From Peptostreptococcaceae bacterium (GTDB lineage Bacteria > Bacillota > Clostridia > Peptostreptococcales > Peptostreptococcaceae): a DNA stretch of 17,685 bases. Numbering within the stretch: the stretch's first letter is position 1; each line of letters opens with the position of its first letter. The notes under the pieces were generated by a model that was not told the origin of the DNA, made no database searches, and saw only the letters and a list, made by a program, of their open reading frames with translations. Below, piece after piece: positions 8,900 to 17,562 of this stretch. A program made the position numbers and the translations under genes. Location of the stretch: positions 1 through 17,685 of the forward strand of contig JAFOOW010000069.1 of the NCBI GenBank assembly GCA_017425305.1, written 5' to 3'.

Positions 8900-9402
8900 T
8901 TAGTTTCGCCTACCTCTTTTATAAAGTCATTTATTAACTTTTCATGCTTAGATGCATCTATATCATTTTCTATAACCTTAGATGCAGCAAGTAAAGCTAT
9001 TGAAGATATATCATCTTTAACTTCATTCATAACTTTTTGTCTTTCTTGCTCTATATCTTTAGAAGCTTTTTCTTTTATACTCATTGCTTCATTTTTAGCT
9101 GTAGATATTATTTCTTCTGATTTCTTATCTGCTCTTAAAGTAGCTTGCTTTATTATTTCTTGTCCTTGCTCTTTAGCAGAGTTTAATTTTTCTTCGTATT
9201 CTTTTCTAAACTTCTCACCCTCAGCTTTAGTTCTTTCTCCTTCAGCTAAATTAGATTGAATTTCTTTTTCTCTAGCTTCTATAATTCCTAAAACTGGTTT
9301 GAATAAAAGCTTGCTTAAAATAAAAAATACTAAGAATGTGTTTATTAATTGGATTATTAGCTCAACAGGTGATATTCCAATTAGTGGTTTTAATTCTACC
9401 AT
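8896..9402 (-). CDS. atpF: ATP synthase subunit b
   Basis: Peripheral-stalk subunit of Fo, acting as a dimer. Its 168 residues comprise one N-terminal membrane segment (about 13-35, ending FILSKLLFKPVLGIIEARE) and a long charged helix (about 38-168) rich in E, K and A without prolines, as expected for the right-handed coiled coil. Start ATG 9402 has AAAGGAGG seven bases upstream. The gap to atpE, 92 bases, is the longest within the operon and contains a stable hairpin. The 3' end overlaps atpH by four bases. Only one b-type gene is present, so the stalk is probably a homodimer. Confidence 0.95.
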   Translation of the reverse strand: MVELKPLIGISPVELIIQLINTFLVFFILSKLLFKPVLGIIEAREKEIQSNLAEGERTKAEGEKFRKEYEEKLNSAKEQGQEIIKQATLRADKKSEEIISTAKNEAMSIKEKASKDIEQERQKVMNEVKDDISSIALLAASKVIENDIDASKHEKLINDFIKEVGETK

Positions 9403-9438
9403 CCTTATTCCTCCTTTCTACTAATCACAATTCATAAC

Positions 9439-9462
9439 TAGGAGATGGTTGCCCACCTCCTA
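9439..9462 (-). other. Intercistronic RNA hairpin between atpE and atpF, GNRA loop
   Basis: On the minus strand the transcript reads UAGGAGGUGG, loop GCAA, CCAUCUCCUA: a 10-bp stem with one G-U pair closed by a GNRA tetraloop. No U-run follows, so it is not a terminator. It starts about 32 bases after the atpE stop. The 5' arm is itself a strong SD-like sequence (AGGAGGUG) that pairing hides, and no start codon follows at a usable distance. Confidence 0.65.
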
Positions 9463-9494
9463 TTTATCCAATTACTTATCTTAAATTATCTTAA

Positions 9495-9761
<267 letters not shown>

Positions 9762-9818
9762 TTAAATAATTATTTTATTTTTTAATCATGTTGATTGCTT
9801 AACTTGTTTAAATAAACA

Positions 9819-10535
9819 TTAAGGTCTTGGCTCTTCTTCTACTGCATTTCCTACGAATACCATAGTAAGCATTATGAATATGAATGCTTGTAGTACTCCA
9901 GCGAATAAGTCGAAGTAGAAGTGTAGTGGTACTGGTATTACTAATTGTGCAAATGGTATCGATGTTCCTATTAAGGCTTTAGTTACAAATCCAAGGAATT
10001 GATAAACTAATGCCATTATAACAGCTCCACCTAATATGTTACCGAATGGACGGAAACTTAAAGATATTGGTTTTGCTATTTCACCTATTATGTTAAGTGG
10101 TAATAAGAACGGTACTGGTTCTAATAAACCTTTGAAGTAAGATAATCCACTTGATTTTATACCTGCATAATAAATCATAAAGAATGTTATTAATGCCCAC
10201 GCTAATGTTGTATCTAAGTCTGTAGTTGGTGACCTAAATCCAAGTAAACCTATAAGGTTTGAGCATGCGAAGAATAAAAATAAACTTCCTATGTATGGTA
10301 CAATAAAAGGTAATTTTTTAACCGCATGAGTTCCCATAGTTTCTTTTACCATATTATCTAGTAGTTTAACTACAAACTCTAAAAACAATTGCACTTTGCT
10401 AGTTGGAACTTTCTTTAAGTTTCTAGTTAATAAGTAAGATACTAATGCAAGTGCTGCTATTATCATCCAACTTACTACAACTGTTTCACTTAATTTAAAG
10501 TTGCCAAAATATAATATATATCTAGCTTGACTCAC
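9819..10535 (-). CDS. atpB: ATP synthase subunit a
   Basis: Membrane stator of Fo that carries the ion half-channels facing the c-ring. It has 238 residues with about five or six membrane segments. The essential arginine is R162 in ISLSFRPFGNILGG (157-170); most homologues have R-L-F-G-N, so the proline after the arginine is notable. Other conserved parts are CSNLIGLL (91-98) and the last helix ending GNAVEEE (229-235). The start is GTG at 10535 with GGAGG seven bases upstream; the atpI stop codon lies in that spacer, leaving a gap of two bases. Confidence 0.96.
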   Translation of the reverse strand: MSQARYILYFGNFKLSETVVVSWMIIAALALVSYLLTRNLKKVPTSKVQLFLEFVVKLLDNMVKETMGTHAVKKLPFIVPYIGSLFLFFACSNLIGLLGFRSPTTDLDTTLAWALITFFMIYYAGIKSSGLSYFKGLLEPVPFLLPLNIIGEIAKPISLSFRPFGNILGGAVIMALVYQFLGFVTKALIGTSIPFAQLVIPVPLHFYFDLFAGVLQAFIFIMLTMVFVGNAVEEEPRP

Positions 10536-10537
10536 AA

Positions 10538-10927
10538 TTACGCCTCCTTTCTTTTAAGTTTGTCTATTATCATTGTTTTACCTAATATAGCAAACTTAGT
10601 ACTCAATAAGCCTATTGCAGTTCCAATAATACTTATATGAGGTGATTTTACAGAGACAAATAAAACTACAGCACTTATAAACATTCTTATGCTATATTGA
10701 GCTGAAGTATATGCCTGTGCTTTACCTACTGAGTAGTTTACAGACTTTTGTAAAGAAATAGCTAATAATCTGAAGTTCAAAACTGATATTATACTACCAA
10801 ATAAAAGTCCTGTAATCATTTCCTTTGCTGAATTTGATAATAAAAGAATTAAAATCAATGCAATTAAATCAAAAATGATTATTCCTTTATGCACATTTTG
10901 TATTTCCTTTTTTAAGTTATTATTCAT
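10538..10927 (-). CDS. atpI: ATP synthase subunit I (AtpI family)
   Basis: A small membrane protein of the ATP_synt_I family, encoded at the head of many atp operons and implicated in c-ring assembly or stability. From the ATG at 10927 it has 129 residues with four predicted membrane segments (about 15-33, 37-57, 72-92, 97-115) and a basic C-terminus (KLKRKEA). The longer frame from a TTG at 10954 overlaps atpZ and has no SD; the ATG has AGGAAG seven bases upstream, inside the last codons of atpZ. The gap to atpZ is four bases and to atpB two. Assignment relies on topology, size and operon position. Confidence 0.85.
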   Translation of the reverse strand: MNNNLKKEIQNVHKGIIIFDLIALILILLLSNSAKEMITGLLFGSIISVLNFRLLAISLQKSVNYSVGKAQAYTSAQYSIRMFISAVVLFVSVKSPHISIIGTAIGLLSTKFAILGKTMIIDKLKRKEA

Positions 10928-10931
10928 TGAA

Positions 10932-11159
10932 TCACTTCCTTTTGGTATATACAATTAAAGTTTTATAAACACCAACAAATGCTCCACCTATTCCCCATAG
11001 TAAAAAGATAATTAATAACCATGGACTAGTTCCAAGCTTAGAATCTAGGTATTTTCCTAAGAAAGTACACCCTAATATAGGTATAATAATCATCAATCCT
11101 ACTTGATTAATTAGTGAAAGCATATTCATTACTTCCATATACTTTTTTGCTTTACTCAT
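10932..11159 (-). CDS. atpZ: AtpZ/AtpI-like small membrane protein
   Basis: A 75-residue protein with two membrane helices (about 13-34 and 44-66) joined by GKYLDSKLGTSPW, the typical short loop of the AtpZ family (ATPase_gene1), and basic ends. It is the first gene of the operon. In alkaliphilic Bacillus, AtpZ and AtpI are encoded together before atpB and have been linked to c-ring assembly and magnesium supply; the same pair is seen here. The ATG at 11159 has a rather weak, distant SD (GGAG about 10 bases upstream), which may keep its translation low relative to the structural subunits. Confidence 0.85.
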   Translation of the reverse strand: MSKAKKYMEVMNMLSLINQVGLMIIIPILGCTFLGKYLDSKLGTSPWLLIIFLLWGIGGAFVGVYKTLIVYTKRK

Positions 11160-11480
11160 AAATAGTCCACTCCATTATTATGGCTTAATTAATTCACATT
11201 AATCTCCTATTTCCTTATGTGCACATTTACTCATTTTATAAAAATTATATTTGTTTTTGAGTTTATTTTTAATTATATTTCTTTTAAGAAGTTTTATCAA
11301 TACTATTTAAAGTTTTTAAATTTAATTTTTACTAAATTATTCCAATATTTTGAATAATTGTTTTTTATTGTTTTATATTGTAAAATAATCAAATTTAATT
11401 TTATTTTTGATTTAATTTAACTCATGATAATTACTATATTTATATACATTAAAAGTCTACATTATTTTTTATTTATAAAT
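11160..11480 (-). other. AT-rich intergenic leader of the atp operon
   Basis: About 320 bases between the upp terminator and atpZ with no credible gene on either strand. It holds the sigma-A promoter at 11300-11272 and a second weaker pair (TTAAAA-17-TATAAT, 11272-11249 region). The first 180 bases after the upp terminator are nearly pure A/T and might act as an upstream activating (UP-like) element. The leader from the main promoter is about 105 bases; I see no riboswitch or attenuator in it. Confidence 0.7.
11272..11300 (-). promoter_or_regulatory. Sigma-A promoter of the atp operon
   Basis: On the minus strand, TTGATA (11300-11295) and TATAAT (11277-11272) are separated by 17 bases: a 5/6 match at -35, a perfect -10 and ideal spacing. 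It is the best promoter in the window and the only strong one ahead of the ten-gene operon. Confidence 0.75.
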
Positions 11481-11517
11481 AAAAAAAGGTATCTATTTAT
11501 GTTTTAGATACCTTTTT
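11481..11517 (-). terminator. Rho-independent terminator after upp
   Basis: A 13-bp perfect inverted repeat (11517-11505 with 11495-11483, core GGTATCTA) with a nine-base loop is followed by a run of seven T on the minus strand. It starts nine bases after the upp stop and separates upp from the atp operon. Confidence 0.88.
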
Positions 11518-11526
11518 ATTAGCTAA

Positions 11527-12623
<1,097 letters not shown>

Positions 12624-12672
12624 GGCTTATACCTCCATTGAACTTGTTCTATCAGACTTTACTTAATTTTAT

Positions 12673-12701
12673 ATTATAACAAATATGAAAACATTTTTCC
12701 A
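12673..12701 (-). promoter_or_regulatory. Candidate sigma-A promoter for rpiB-upp
   Basis: On the minus strand, TGGAAA (12701-12696) and TATAAT (12678-12673) are separated by 17 bases, and the -10 carries a TG extension (TGTTATAAT). The leader to the rpiB ATG would be about 45 bases. No clear terminator of the upstream gene precedes it. Confidence 0.6.
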
Positions 12702-12717
12702 TATATATACATATTTT

Positions 12718-13761
12718 TTAAACTTTTATAAATTTATATCCAGCAGATTTCATTAATCTATTCATTATGGCTCTGCCTACTCCATCATTAGGAAAAGCTT
12801 CTGTGTATATGATATCTATTTTTCTATTATCCATTTCTATCAATACATTAAATAAATTACTAGCAACTTCTTCTAAAGTATTTCCTAGTTCTATAACTTC
12901 CCCTTCATATTTATCTTTATTTTTAGATAAACACATTACACCAGATTTAATATCTTTTTTATTGTTTTCTTCTATTAAATTATTTATCTTTTTTATTACT
13001 AAATCCTCTTTTCCAGTTACAATAAATACATCTCCATTAGGTGAATAATGAGTGTATTTCATTCCTGGCGCTTTAGCCTTTAAAACATCTTCTTTATTTT
13101 CTAAAGATGGGTCTATTAAAACTTGTCCTATTTCTACCTCTAATTGTTCCTTCGTTACACTTCCTGGTCTTAAAATCATAGGTATATCCATAGTCATATC
13201 TATAACTGTAGATTCAAGTCCAAAGTTACAATCACCACCTACTACTATACCTGATACTCTTCCATTCATTTCAGCACATACATGCTCCCCTTTAGTTGGT
13301 GATGGTCTACCAGATATATTAGCTGATGGTGCTGCTATAGGAATACCTGCTTGTTTTATAAGTTCTCTAGCTATCTTATGAGATGGCATTCTTATAGCAA
13401 CTGTATCTAATCCTCCACTTGTTCTTTGTGGAACTATATCTTTCTTTTTAAATATCATAGTTAAAGGACCTGGCCAAAATCTGCTCATTAAAACTTTAGC
13501 TTTATCACTTATATCATTAGCTAGTTTATAAACTTCTTCTTTGCTAGATATATGTACTATTAATGGATTATCACTTGGTCTACCTTTAGCTTCATATATT
13601 TTCTTTACAGCATTTTCATCTAAGGCATTAGCACCTAATCCATAAACTGTTTCTGTAGGAAATATAACTGTGTTTCCTTCTTTTAATAATTCAGCCTGTT
13701 TCTTTATTTCTGCTTCATCTATATTATTTTTATCTATGTTGCTTATGATTGTTTTTATCAT
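12718..13761 (-). CDS. sua5: L-threonylcarbamoyladenylate synthase (Sua5/YwlC type)
   Basis: Makes threonylcarbamoyl-AMP from threonine, bicarbonate and ATP, the first step of the t6A37 modification of ANN-decoding tRNAs. It has 347 residues, the long Sua5 form rather than the short TsaC/YrdC form. The catalytic YrdC-like domain (about 15-205) shows FPTETVYGLGANA (34-46), KGRPSDNPLIVHI (59-71) and APSANISGRPSPT (144-156). The linker APGMKYTHYSP (about 231-241) joins the C-terminal Sua5 domain, which ends in NDGVGRAIMNRLMKSA. Start ATG 13761 has AAGGAAGG about seven bases upstream. It lies 24 bases after the ZIP gene and probably shares its transcript. Confidence 0.95.
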   Translation of the reverse strand: MIKTIISNIDKNNIDEAEIKKQAELLKEGNTVIFPTETVYGLGANALDENAVKKIYEAKGRPSDNPLIVHISSKEEVYKLANDISDKAKVLMSRFWPGPLTMIFKKKDIVPQRTSGGLDTVAIRMPSHKIARELIKQAGIPIAAPSANISGRPSPTKGEHVCAEMNGRVSGIVVGGDCNFGLESTVIDMTMDIPMILRPGSVTKEQLEVEIGQVLIDPSLENKEDVLKAKAPGMKYTHYSPNGDVFIVTGKEDLVIKKINNLIEENNKKDIKSGVMCLSKNKDKYEGEVIELGNTLEEVASNLFNVLIEMDNRKIDIIYTEAFPNDGVGRAIMNRLMKSAGYKFIKV

Positions 13762-13785
13762 TAGTGTACCTTCCTTTGTTTCAGC

Positions 13786-14466
13786 TTATATGTAATTTAC
13801 AATTACCATACCTACTAAAAATCCAATTATAGAATACATTGATCTGGTTTTTGGAAATATTTCTTCTAATACTACATACATCATTGTTCCTGCTGCAATA
13901 GCTAGAAAAACTCCTATTAATGAGCTAAATACCCCTCCAAAATAAGCTCCTAAAAAACTTCCTATTCCCATTGGTATTCCTGCAATTATAGTTAGTAATA
14001 TTATTTTATAAGTACTCATTTTACTTCCAACTAAACTTAAAGCCATAGCTAATCCTTCTGGTATATTATGAATACCTATAACTATAGCAAGTGTCATTCC
14101 TAAATTCTCTGTAGCCATAAATGAAGAACCTATAGCTAACCCTTCTGGTAAGTTATGTAGTAATATACTTAAAAATATTAGATATCCTGATTGGAATCCC
14201 TTACCATGTTCTAGATTTGCCTTTATTAACATAGTCATAAGTGCTCCAGCAAATATAAATACAACACTCAAAGGGAACCCTATTTCTGTCATCGATTCTT
14301 TTATCAAGTCAAATGTAACTACCGCTAACATTATTCCACCTGATAATCCCATAAAAAAGTTAATATATTTATCTACTTTTCTTTTGAATATAGTTGATAT
14401 AACTCCCCCTAAGCCTGTTCCGATAACTCCAGCAATTAAACCTATTAAGGTTATTCTCCATACCAT
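13786..14466 (-). CDS. ZIP-family divalent metal transporter
   Basis: An inner-membrane carrier of the ZIP (Zrt/Irt-like) family, which imports zinc, iron or manganese. From the ATG at 14466 it has 226 residues and about eight membrane segments. Two metal-site motifs are clear: HNLPEGLAIG (starting H104) and HNIPEGLAMAL (starting H133), with a third acidic site LEEIFP (near 201-204). The longer frame from a GTG at 14487 has no SD; the ATG has AGGGGG eight bases upstream. A cytoplasmic loop with HGKG (near 87) may bind metal. The metal is not decided by sequence. A Fur-type palindrome and an inverted repeat touching the start codon lie upstream. The gene precedes sua5 by 24 bases; I see no functional link beyond shared transcription. 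Confidence 0.92.
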   Translation of the reverse strand: MVWRITLIGLIAGVIGTGLGGVISTIFKRKVDKYINFFMGLSGGIMLAVVTFDLIKESMTEIGFPLSVVFIFAGALMTMLIKANLEHGKGFQSGYLIFLSILLHNLPEGLAIGSSFMATENLGMTLAIVIGIHNIPEGLAMALSLVGSKMSTYKIILLTIIAGIPMGIGSFLGAYFGGVFSSLIGVFLAIAAGTMMYVVLEEIFPKTRSMYSIIGFLVGMVIVNYI

Positions 14467-14513
14467 GTGATACACCCCCTTGTACACTTTATCTTTTAAT
14501 TTTATGTATCACA
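14466..14513 (-). repeat. Nine-base inverted repeat around the ZIP gene ribosome binding site
   Basis: TGTGATACA (14513-14505) and TGTATCACA (14474-14466) are perfect inverted copies separated by 30 bases. The second arm fills the space between the SD (AGGGGG, 14480-14475) and the start codon and includes its first A. In RNA it could form a stem that hides the start; in DNA it could be a protein-binding dyad. Confidence 0.5.
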
Positions 14514-14527
14514 AATAATCATTATTC
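14513..14527 (-). promoter_or_regulatory. Candidate Fur-family operator upstream of the ZIP gene
   Basis: The 13-bp perfect palindrome AATAATnATTATT (centre 14520) has the heptad core ATAATnATTAT shared by Fur and PerR boxes (TGATAATnATTATCA, TTATAATnATTATAA), matching 5 of 7 positions in each half. It lies about 50 bases before the start codon, in the expected promoter zone. In AT-rich DNA chance palindromes are common. Confidence 0.4.
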
Positions 14528-14554
14528 CTTAATAAAAATAAATTAACTTACAAC

Positions 14555-14581
14555 AAAATCCCTATTCAAAATAGGGATTTT
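14555..14581 (-). terminator. Rho-independent terminator after prfA
   Basis: A perfect 12-bp stem (14581-14570 with 14566-14555, core ATCCCTATT) with a three-base loop. On the minus strand the T-run is short (four, then GTTGT). On the plus strand it is followed by six T, but no plus-strand gene needs it. It begins 13 bases after the prfA stop. Confidence 0.78.
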
Positions 14582-14594
14582 TTCTATTTATAGA

Positions 14595-15659
14595 TTATAA
14601 AGACATCATTTTTTCAGTTTGATCAACTGTTATTAATGCATCTATCATTTCAGTTAAATCACCATCTAAGAATGCATCTAACTTGTATAATGTTAAGTTT
14701 ATTCTGTGGTCACTTACTCTACCTTGTGGGAAGTTGTAAGTTCTTATTCTTTCAGATCTATCTCCTGTACCAACCTGACTCTTTCTTTCAGCTGCTATAT
14801 CTTTATTTTGTTCTGCAACTGCTTTATCATATAATCTAGCTTTTAATATCTTTAAAGCTTGTTCTTTATTCTTTAACTGAGATTTTCCATCCTGACAAGA
14901 TACAACTTCACCTGTTGGTATATGTGTAACCCTTACCGCAGAGTCAGTTGTATTAACACTTTGTCCACCATTTCCTGAAGAACGGAAAACATCTATTCTT
15001 AAGTCATTTGGATTTATTTCTACTTCTACATCTTCTACCTCTGGTAATACAGCTACTGTAGCAGTTGATGTATGTATTCTTCCTCCTGATTCTGTAGCAG
15101 GTATTCTTTGAACTCTGTGAACTCCTGATTCATACTTAAGAACTGAGTATGCACCTTGACCTTTTATCATGAAAGATACTTCTTTGTATCCACCAACACC
15201 AGTATCACTAGCACTTAGTAATTCAACTTTCCATCTCTTTCTTTCTGCATATCTACAGTACATTCTGAATAAATCTCCAGCAAATAGAGCTGCTTCATCT
15301 CCACCTGCTCCACCTCTTATTTCAACTATAACGTTCTTGTCATCGTTAGGGTCCTTAGGTAATAATAATATCTTTAATTCATTTTCTATAGGTTCTACTT
15401 TATCTTCCATTTCAGCTAATTCCATCTTAGCTAATTCTCTTAACTCTTCATCTGACTCTTCTTGTAATATTTCTTTAGATTCAGCTATACTATTTTTTAC
15501 TTCTTTGTATTCTCTAAATTTCATTATTATAGGCTCTAAGTCAGCATGTTCCTTAATAAGTTTTTGCCAAACTTTTTGGTCATTTATTATTTCTGGGTCT
15601 GCTATTTTTTCACTTAGATCTTTATATTTATCTTCTAGTACTTCTAATTTGTTTAGCAT
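14595..15659 (-). CDS. prfA: Peptide chain release factor 1
   Basis: Recognises the stop codons UAA and UAG and triggers release of the finished protein from the ribosome. It has 354 residues, the usual length. The anticodon-like tripeptide is PAT (187-189), the RF1 form (RF2 has SPF). The catalytic GGQ is in [10 protein letters not shown] (231-233), whose glutamine is the target of PrmC. The N-terminal helical domain (1-100) and [18 protein letters not shown] (113-130) are typical. Start ATG 15659 has AGAGGTG close upstream. It follows prmC by 42 bases, a gap that holds a promoter, and it ends at a terminator. Confidence 0.98.
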   Translation of the reverse strand: MLNKLEVLEDKYKDLSEKIADPEIINDQKVWQKLIKEHADLEPIIMKFREYKEVKNSIAESKEILQEESDEELRELAKMELAEMEDKVEPIENELKILLLPKDPNDDKNVIVEIRGGAGGDEAALFAGDLFRMYCRYAERKRWKVELLSASDTGVGGYKEVSFMIKGQGAYSVLKYESGVHRVQRIPATESGGRIHTSTATVAVLPEVEDVEVEINPNDLRIDVFRSSGNGGQSVNTTDSAVRVTHIPTGEVVSCQDGKSQLKNKEQALKILKARLYDKAVAEQNKDIAAERKSQVGTGDRSERIRTYNFPQGRVSDHRINLTLYKLDAFLDGDLTEMIDALITVDQTEKMMSL

Positions 15660-15695
15660 ACTTTCACCTCTTTAATTGTAACATATCAATTTTTC

Positions 15696-15724
15696 ATTAT
15701 ATCATAGTTTGAAACCTATAACAA
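15696..15724 (-). promoter_or_regulatory. Candidate internal promoter for prfA, overlapping the prmC stop
   Basis: On the minus strand, TTGTTA (15724-15719) and TATAAT (15701-15696) are separated by 17 bases, with a TG extension; the TGA of TGATATAAT is the prmC stop codon. The predicted leader is about 30 bases. It would let prfA be made without prmC. Confidence 0.55.
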
Positions 15725-16553
15725 CTCTATCAATCCCTTGTAAGTCCTTCTTTGTATATATATTAGTGTATCCATTATGCTTTAATATCTCACTCACATC
15801 TTCGGCTTGGTCATGTCCTACTTCAAATGCTAATATACCCTTATCCTTTAAGTACTTAACAGATTCTCTAGTTATATCTCTATAGAAATCTAGTCCATCT
15901 TCTCCACCTTCTAAAGCTATATATGGCTCGTAATCTTTAACTTGTGTATGTAAAGTTTCTATATCAGCTCTTCTTATATATGGTGGGTTTGATACTATCA
16001 CATCTAATTCTAATCCTTTATCTTCTATACCGCTAAATATATTTGATTTTATAAAGTTTATTTTATCTTCTACCTCATTAGATATAGCATTTTTTAATCC
16101 TATGCTTAATGCTTTGTCTGATATATCCAAAGAATAAACTTGGCAATCTTTAATATATTTAGCTAAACTAACTGTTATAGCTCCTGAACCTGTTCCTATA
16201 TCAACTATTTTTAAGTTTTCTTTACCTTTAACAAGTTCTATAACTTCTTCAACTAAAGGCTCTGTATCCGGTCTAGGTATTAATACACCTTCTTCAACAT
16301 AAAAATCTAATCCCATAAATTCTCTATTATTAACAATATAAGCTATAGGTCTTCCTTTTAGTCTATCTTGTATCATTTTATTAAAGCTATCTAATTGTTC
16401 TTTAGTTAGTTCTTTATGTAAGTTTAGATGTATATATAATCTATCTACATCTCCAAGAGCTTTACTTAATAAAATTTCAATATCTAACTTAGGTGTATCA
16501 CTAATATGTGATAACTCTTCCATATATGTATTAAAAATTTCTCTAATTGTCAT
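15702..16553 (-). CDS. prmC: Release factor glutamine methyltransferase
   Basis: Methylates the glutamine of the GGQ motif of release factors with S-adenosylmethionine, raising termination efficiency; its substrate RF1 is encoded by the next gene. It has 283 residues. An N-terminal helical substrate-binding domain (about 1-80) precedes the Rossmann-type methyltransferase. Visible are GVLIPRPDTE (89-98), the SAM motif DIGTGSG (118-124), and the catalytic NPPY (189-192), followed by YEPYIALEGGEDGLDFYR. Start ATG 16553 has AAAGGAG six bases upstream. Order here is prmC then prfA, the reverse of B. subtilis and E. coli. Confidence 0.96.
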   Translation of the reverse strand: MTIREIFNTYMEELSHISDTPKLDIEILLSKALGDVDRLYIHLNLHKELTKEQLDSFNKMIQDRLKGRPIAYIVNNREFMGLDFYVEEGVLIPRPDTEPLVEEVIELVKGKENLKIVDIGTGSGAITVSLAKYIKDCQVYSLDISDKALSIGLKNAISNEVEDKINFIKSNIFSGIEDKGLELDVIVSNPPYIRRADIETLHTQVKDYEPYIALEGGEDGLDFYRDITRESVKYLKDKGILAFEVGHDQAEDVSEILKHNGYTNIYTKKDLQGIDRVVIGFKL

Positions 16554-16570
16554 TTCTTTCTCCTTTGCTA

Positions 16571-17467
16571 CTAGTCTAAAACGGCTTTTAATGATTCCAA
16601 TGCAACTTCTAACTGACTATCATCCGGTTCATTAGTAGTAAATTTTTGTAGCATCATACCTGGATATGAAATTATTTTAGTAATAAAATTATCATATTTA
16701 CCTACAAGCTTTATAATTTCATAAGCTACTCCAGCTACAATAGGTACACATATTATTCTCATCATTATTCTCATTATAGGATTTGGCCATCCAAAGAATG
16801 AAAATAATATAATAGAAGTAAACATAACTATAAACAAAAAGTTTGTTCCACATCTAGGATGTAAAGTTGTAAATTGCTTTGCATTTTCTACTGTTAATTC
16901 TAAATTATTTTCATAGCAGTATATTGCTTTATGTTCTGCTCCATGATATTGAAAAACTCTTTGTATATCTTTGTTTTTAGAAATTGTAACTATGTATATA
17001 AATAAAATACATAGTCTTGTTATTCCCTCAATTAAATTTAAAGCAAATTTATTATCTATAATATTAGAGAAAAATCCACCTATTATAGTAGGCGTTACAA
17101 TAAATAAAGTTGTAGACAATAATAATCCTAAAAGTAATGATATTCCTATTATTGCATCATTAGCTTTATCTTTAAACACTTTACTTATTAATTTATCCAA
17201 AACATCTTCCTCTTCTTCTTCCTCTAAGAAAAACTCTGATGAAAAATTTAAACTTTTTATACCTTCAATCATTGTGTCTATTAATATAAAAGCACCTCTT
17301 AAAAATGGTATTTTATCTATATTCTTCTCAGATACCCAACTTTTTATTTTATTTTTTTCAACTACTATTTCTCCATTTGATTTTCTTACTGCTATTGCTC
17401 TTTTATTTTTCGATTGCATCATAACACCTTCAATAACAGCTTGCCCTCCAACAGATTGCTTTTTCAT
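16571..17467 (-). CDS. yqhQ: YqhQ-like DUF1385 membrane protein
   Basis: A 298-residue integral membrane protein of the DUF1385 family, whose biochemical role I do not know. Conserved signatures are GGQAVIEGVMM (7-17), QYHGAEHKAIYCYE (173-186), LHPRCGTNFLFIV (202-214) and MLQKFTTNEP (272-281). The histidines and cysteine in the central motifs look like a metal or redox site, but this is a guess from composition. About four membrane segments are seen (105-135, 145-163, 208-227, 235-255). A run of six glutamates (82-87) lies in the loop before the first. Start ATG 17467 has AGAGGTG upstream. It precedes prmC by 17 bases and is probably co-transcribed with it. Confidence 0.88.
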   Translation of the reverse strand: MKKQSVGGQAVIEGVMMQSKNKRAIAVRKSNGEIVVEKNKIKSWVSEKNIDKIPFLRGAFILIDTMIEGIKSLNFSSEFFLEEEEEEDVLDKLISKVFKDKANDAIIGISLLLGLLLSTTLFIVTPTIIGGFFSNIIDNKFALNLIEGITRLCILFIYIVTISKNKDIQRVFQYHGAEHKAIYCYENNLELTVENAKQFTTLHPRCGTNFLFIVMFTSIILFSFFGWPNPIMRIMMRIICVPIVAGVAYEIIKLVGKYDNFITKIISYPGMMLQKFTTNEPDDSQLEVALESLKAVLD

Positions 17468-17526
17468 ATTGTCACCTCTATTCCACTAATATTATTTATA
17501 TAATACATATTACTATATATATAAAT

Positions 17527-17551
17527 AAAAAAACACCTATAAAGGTGTTTT
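17527..17551 (-). terminator. Rho-independent terminator after tdk
   Basis: A perfect nine-base stem (17551-17543 with 17538-17530, core CACCT) with a four-base loop is followed on the minus strand by a run of seven T. It starts 11 bases after the tdk stop. The remaining 60 bases before yqhQ are AT-rich; I find no convincing promoter in them. Confidence 0.85.
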
Positions 17552-17562
17552 AATTAACAAAA

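Noticed and set aside
9403..9438. A tiny open frame (ATG AAT TGT GAT TAG) after the atpE-atpF hairpin
   Set aside because: Four codons with no SD; not credible as a gene.
9439..9462. Hairpin after atpE as a terminator
   Set aside because: No T-run follows and essential subunits lie downstream; treated as an intercistronic structure instead.
11160..11480. Riboswitch or small RNA in the atp leader
   Set aside because: The stretch is nearly pure A/T with no stable helices or known aptamer motifs; only promoter elements are visible.
14466..14487. GTG start for the ZIP transporter giving 233 residues
   Set aside because: No SD precedes it; the ATG at 14466 has AGGGGG at good distance and fits the family N-terminus.
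15169..15675. Plus-strand serine-rich open frame
   Set aside because: Antisense to prfA; the serine richness reflects the complement of the conserved gene.
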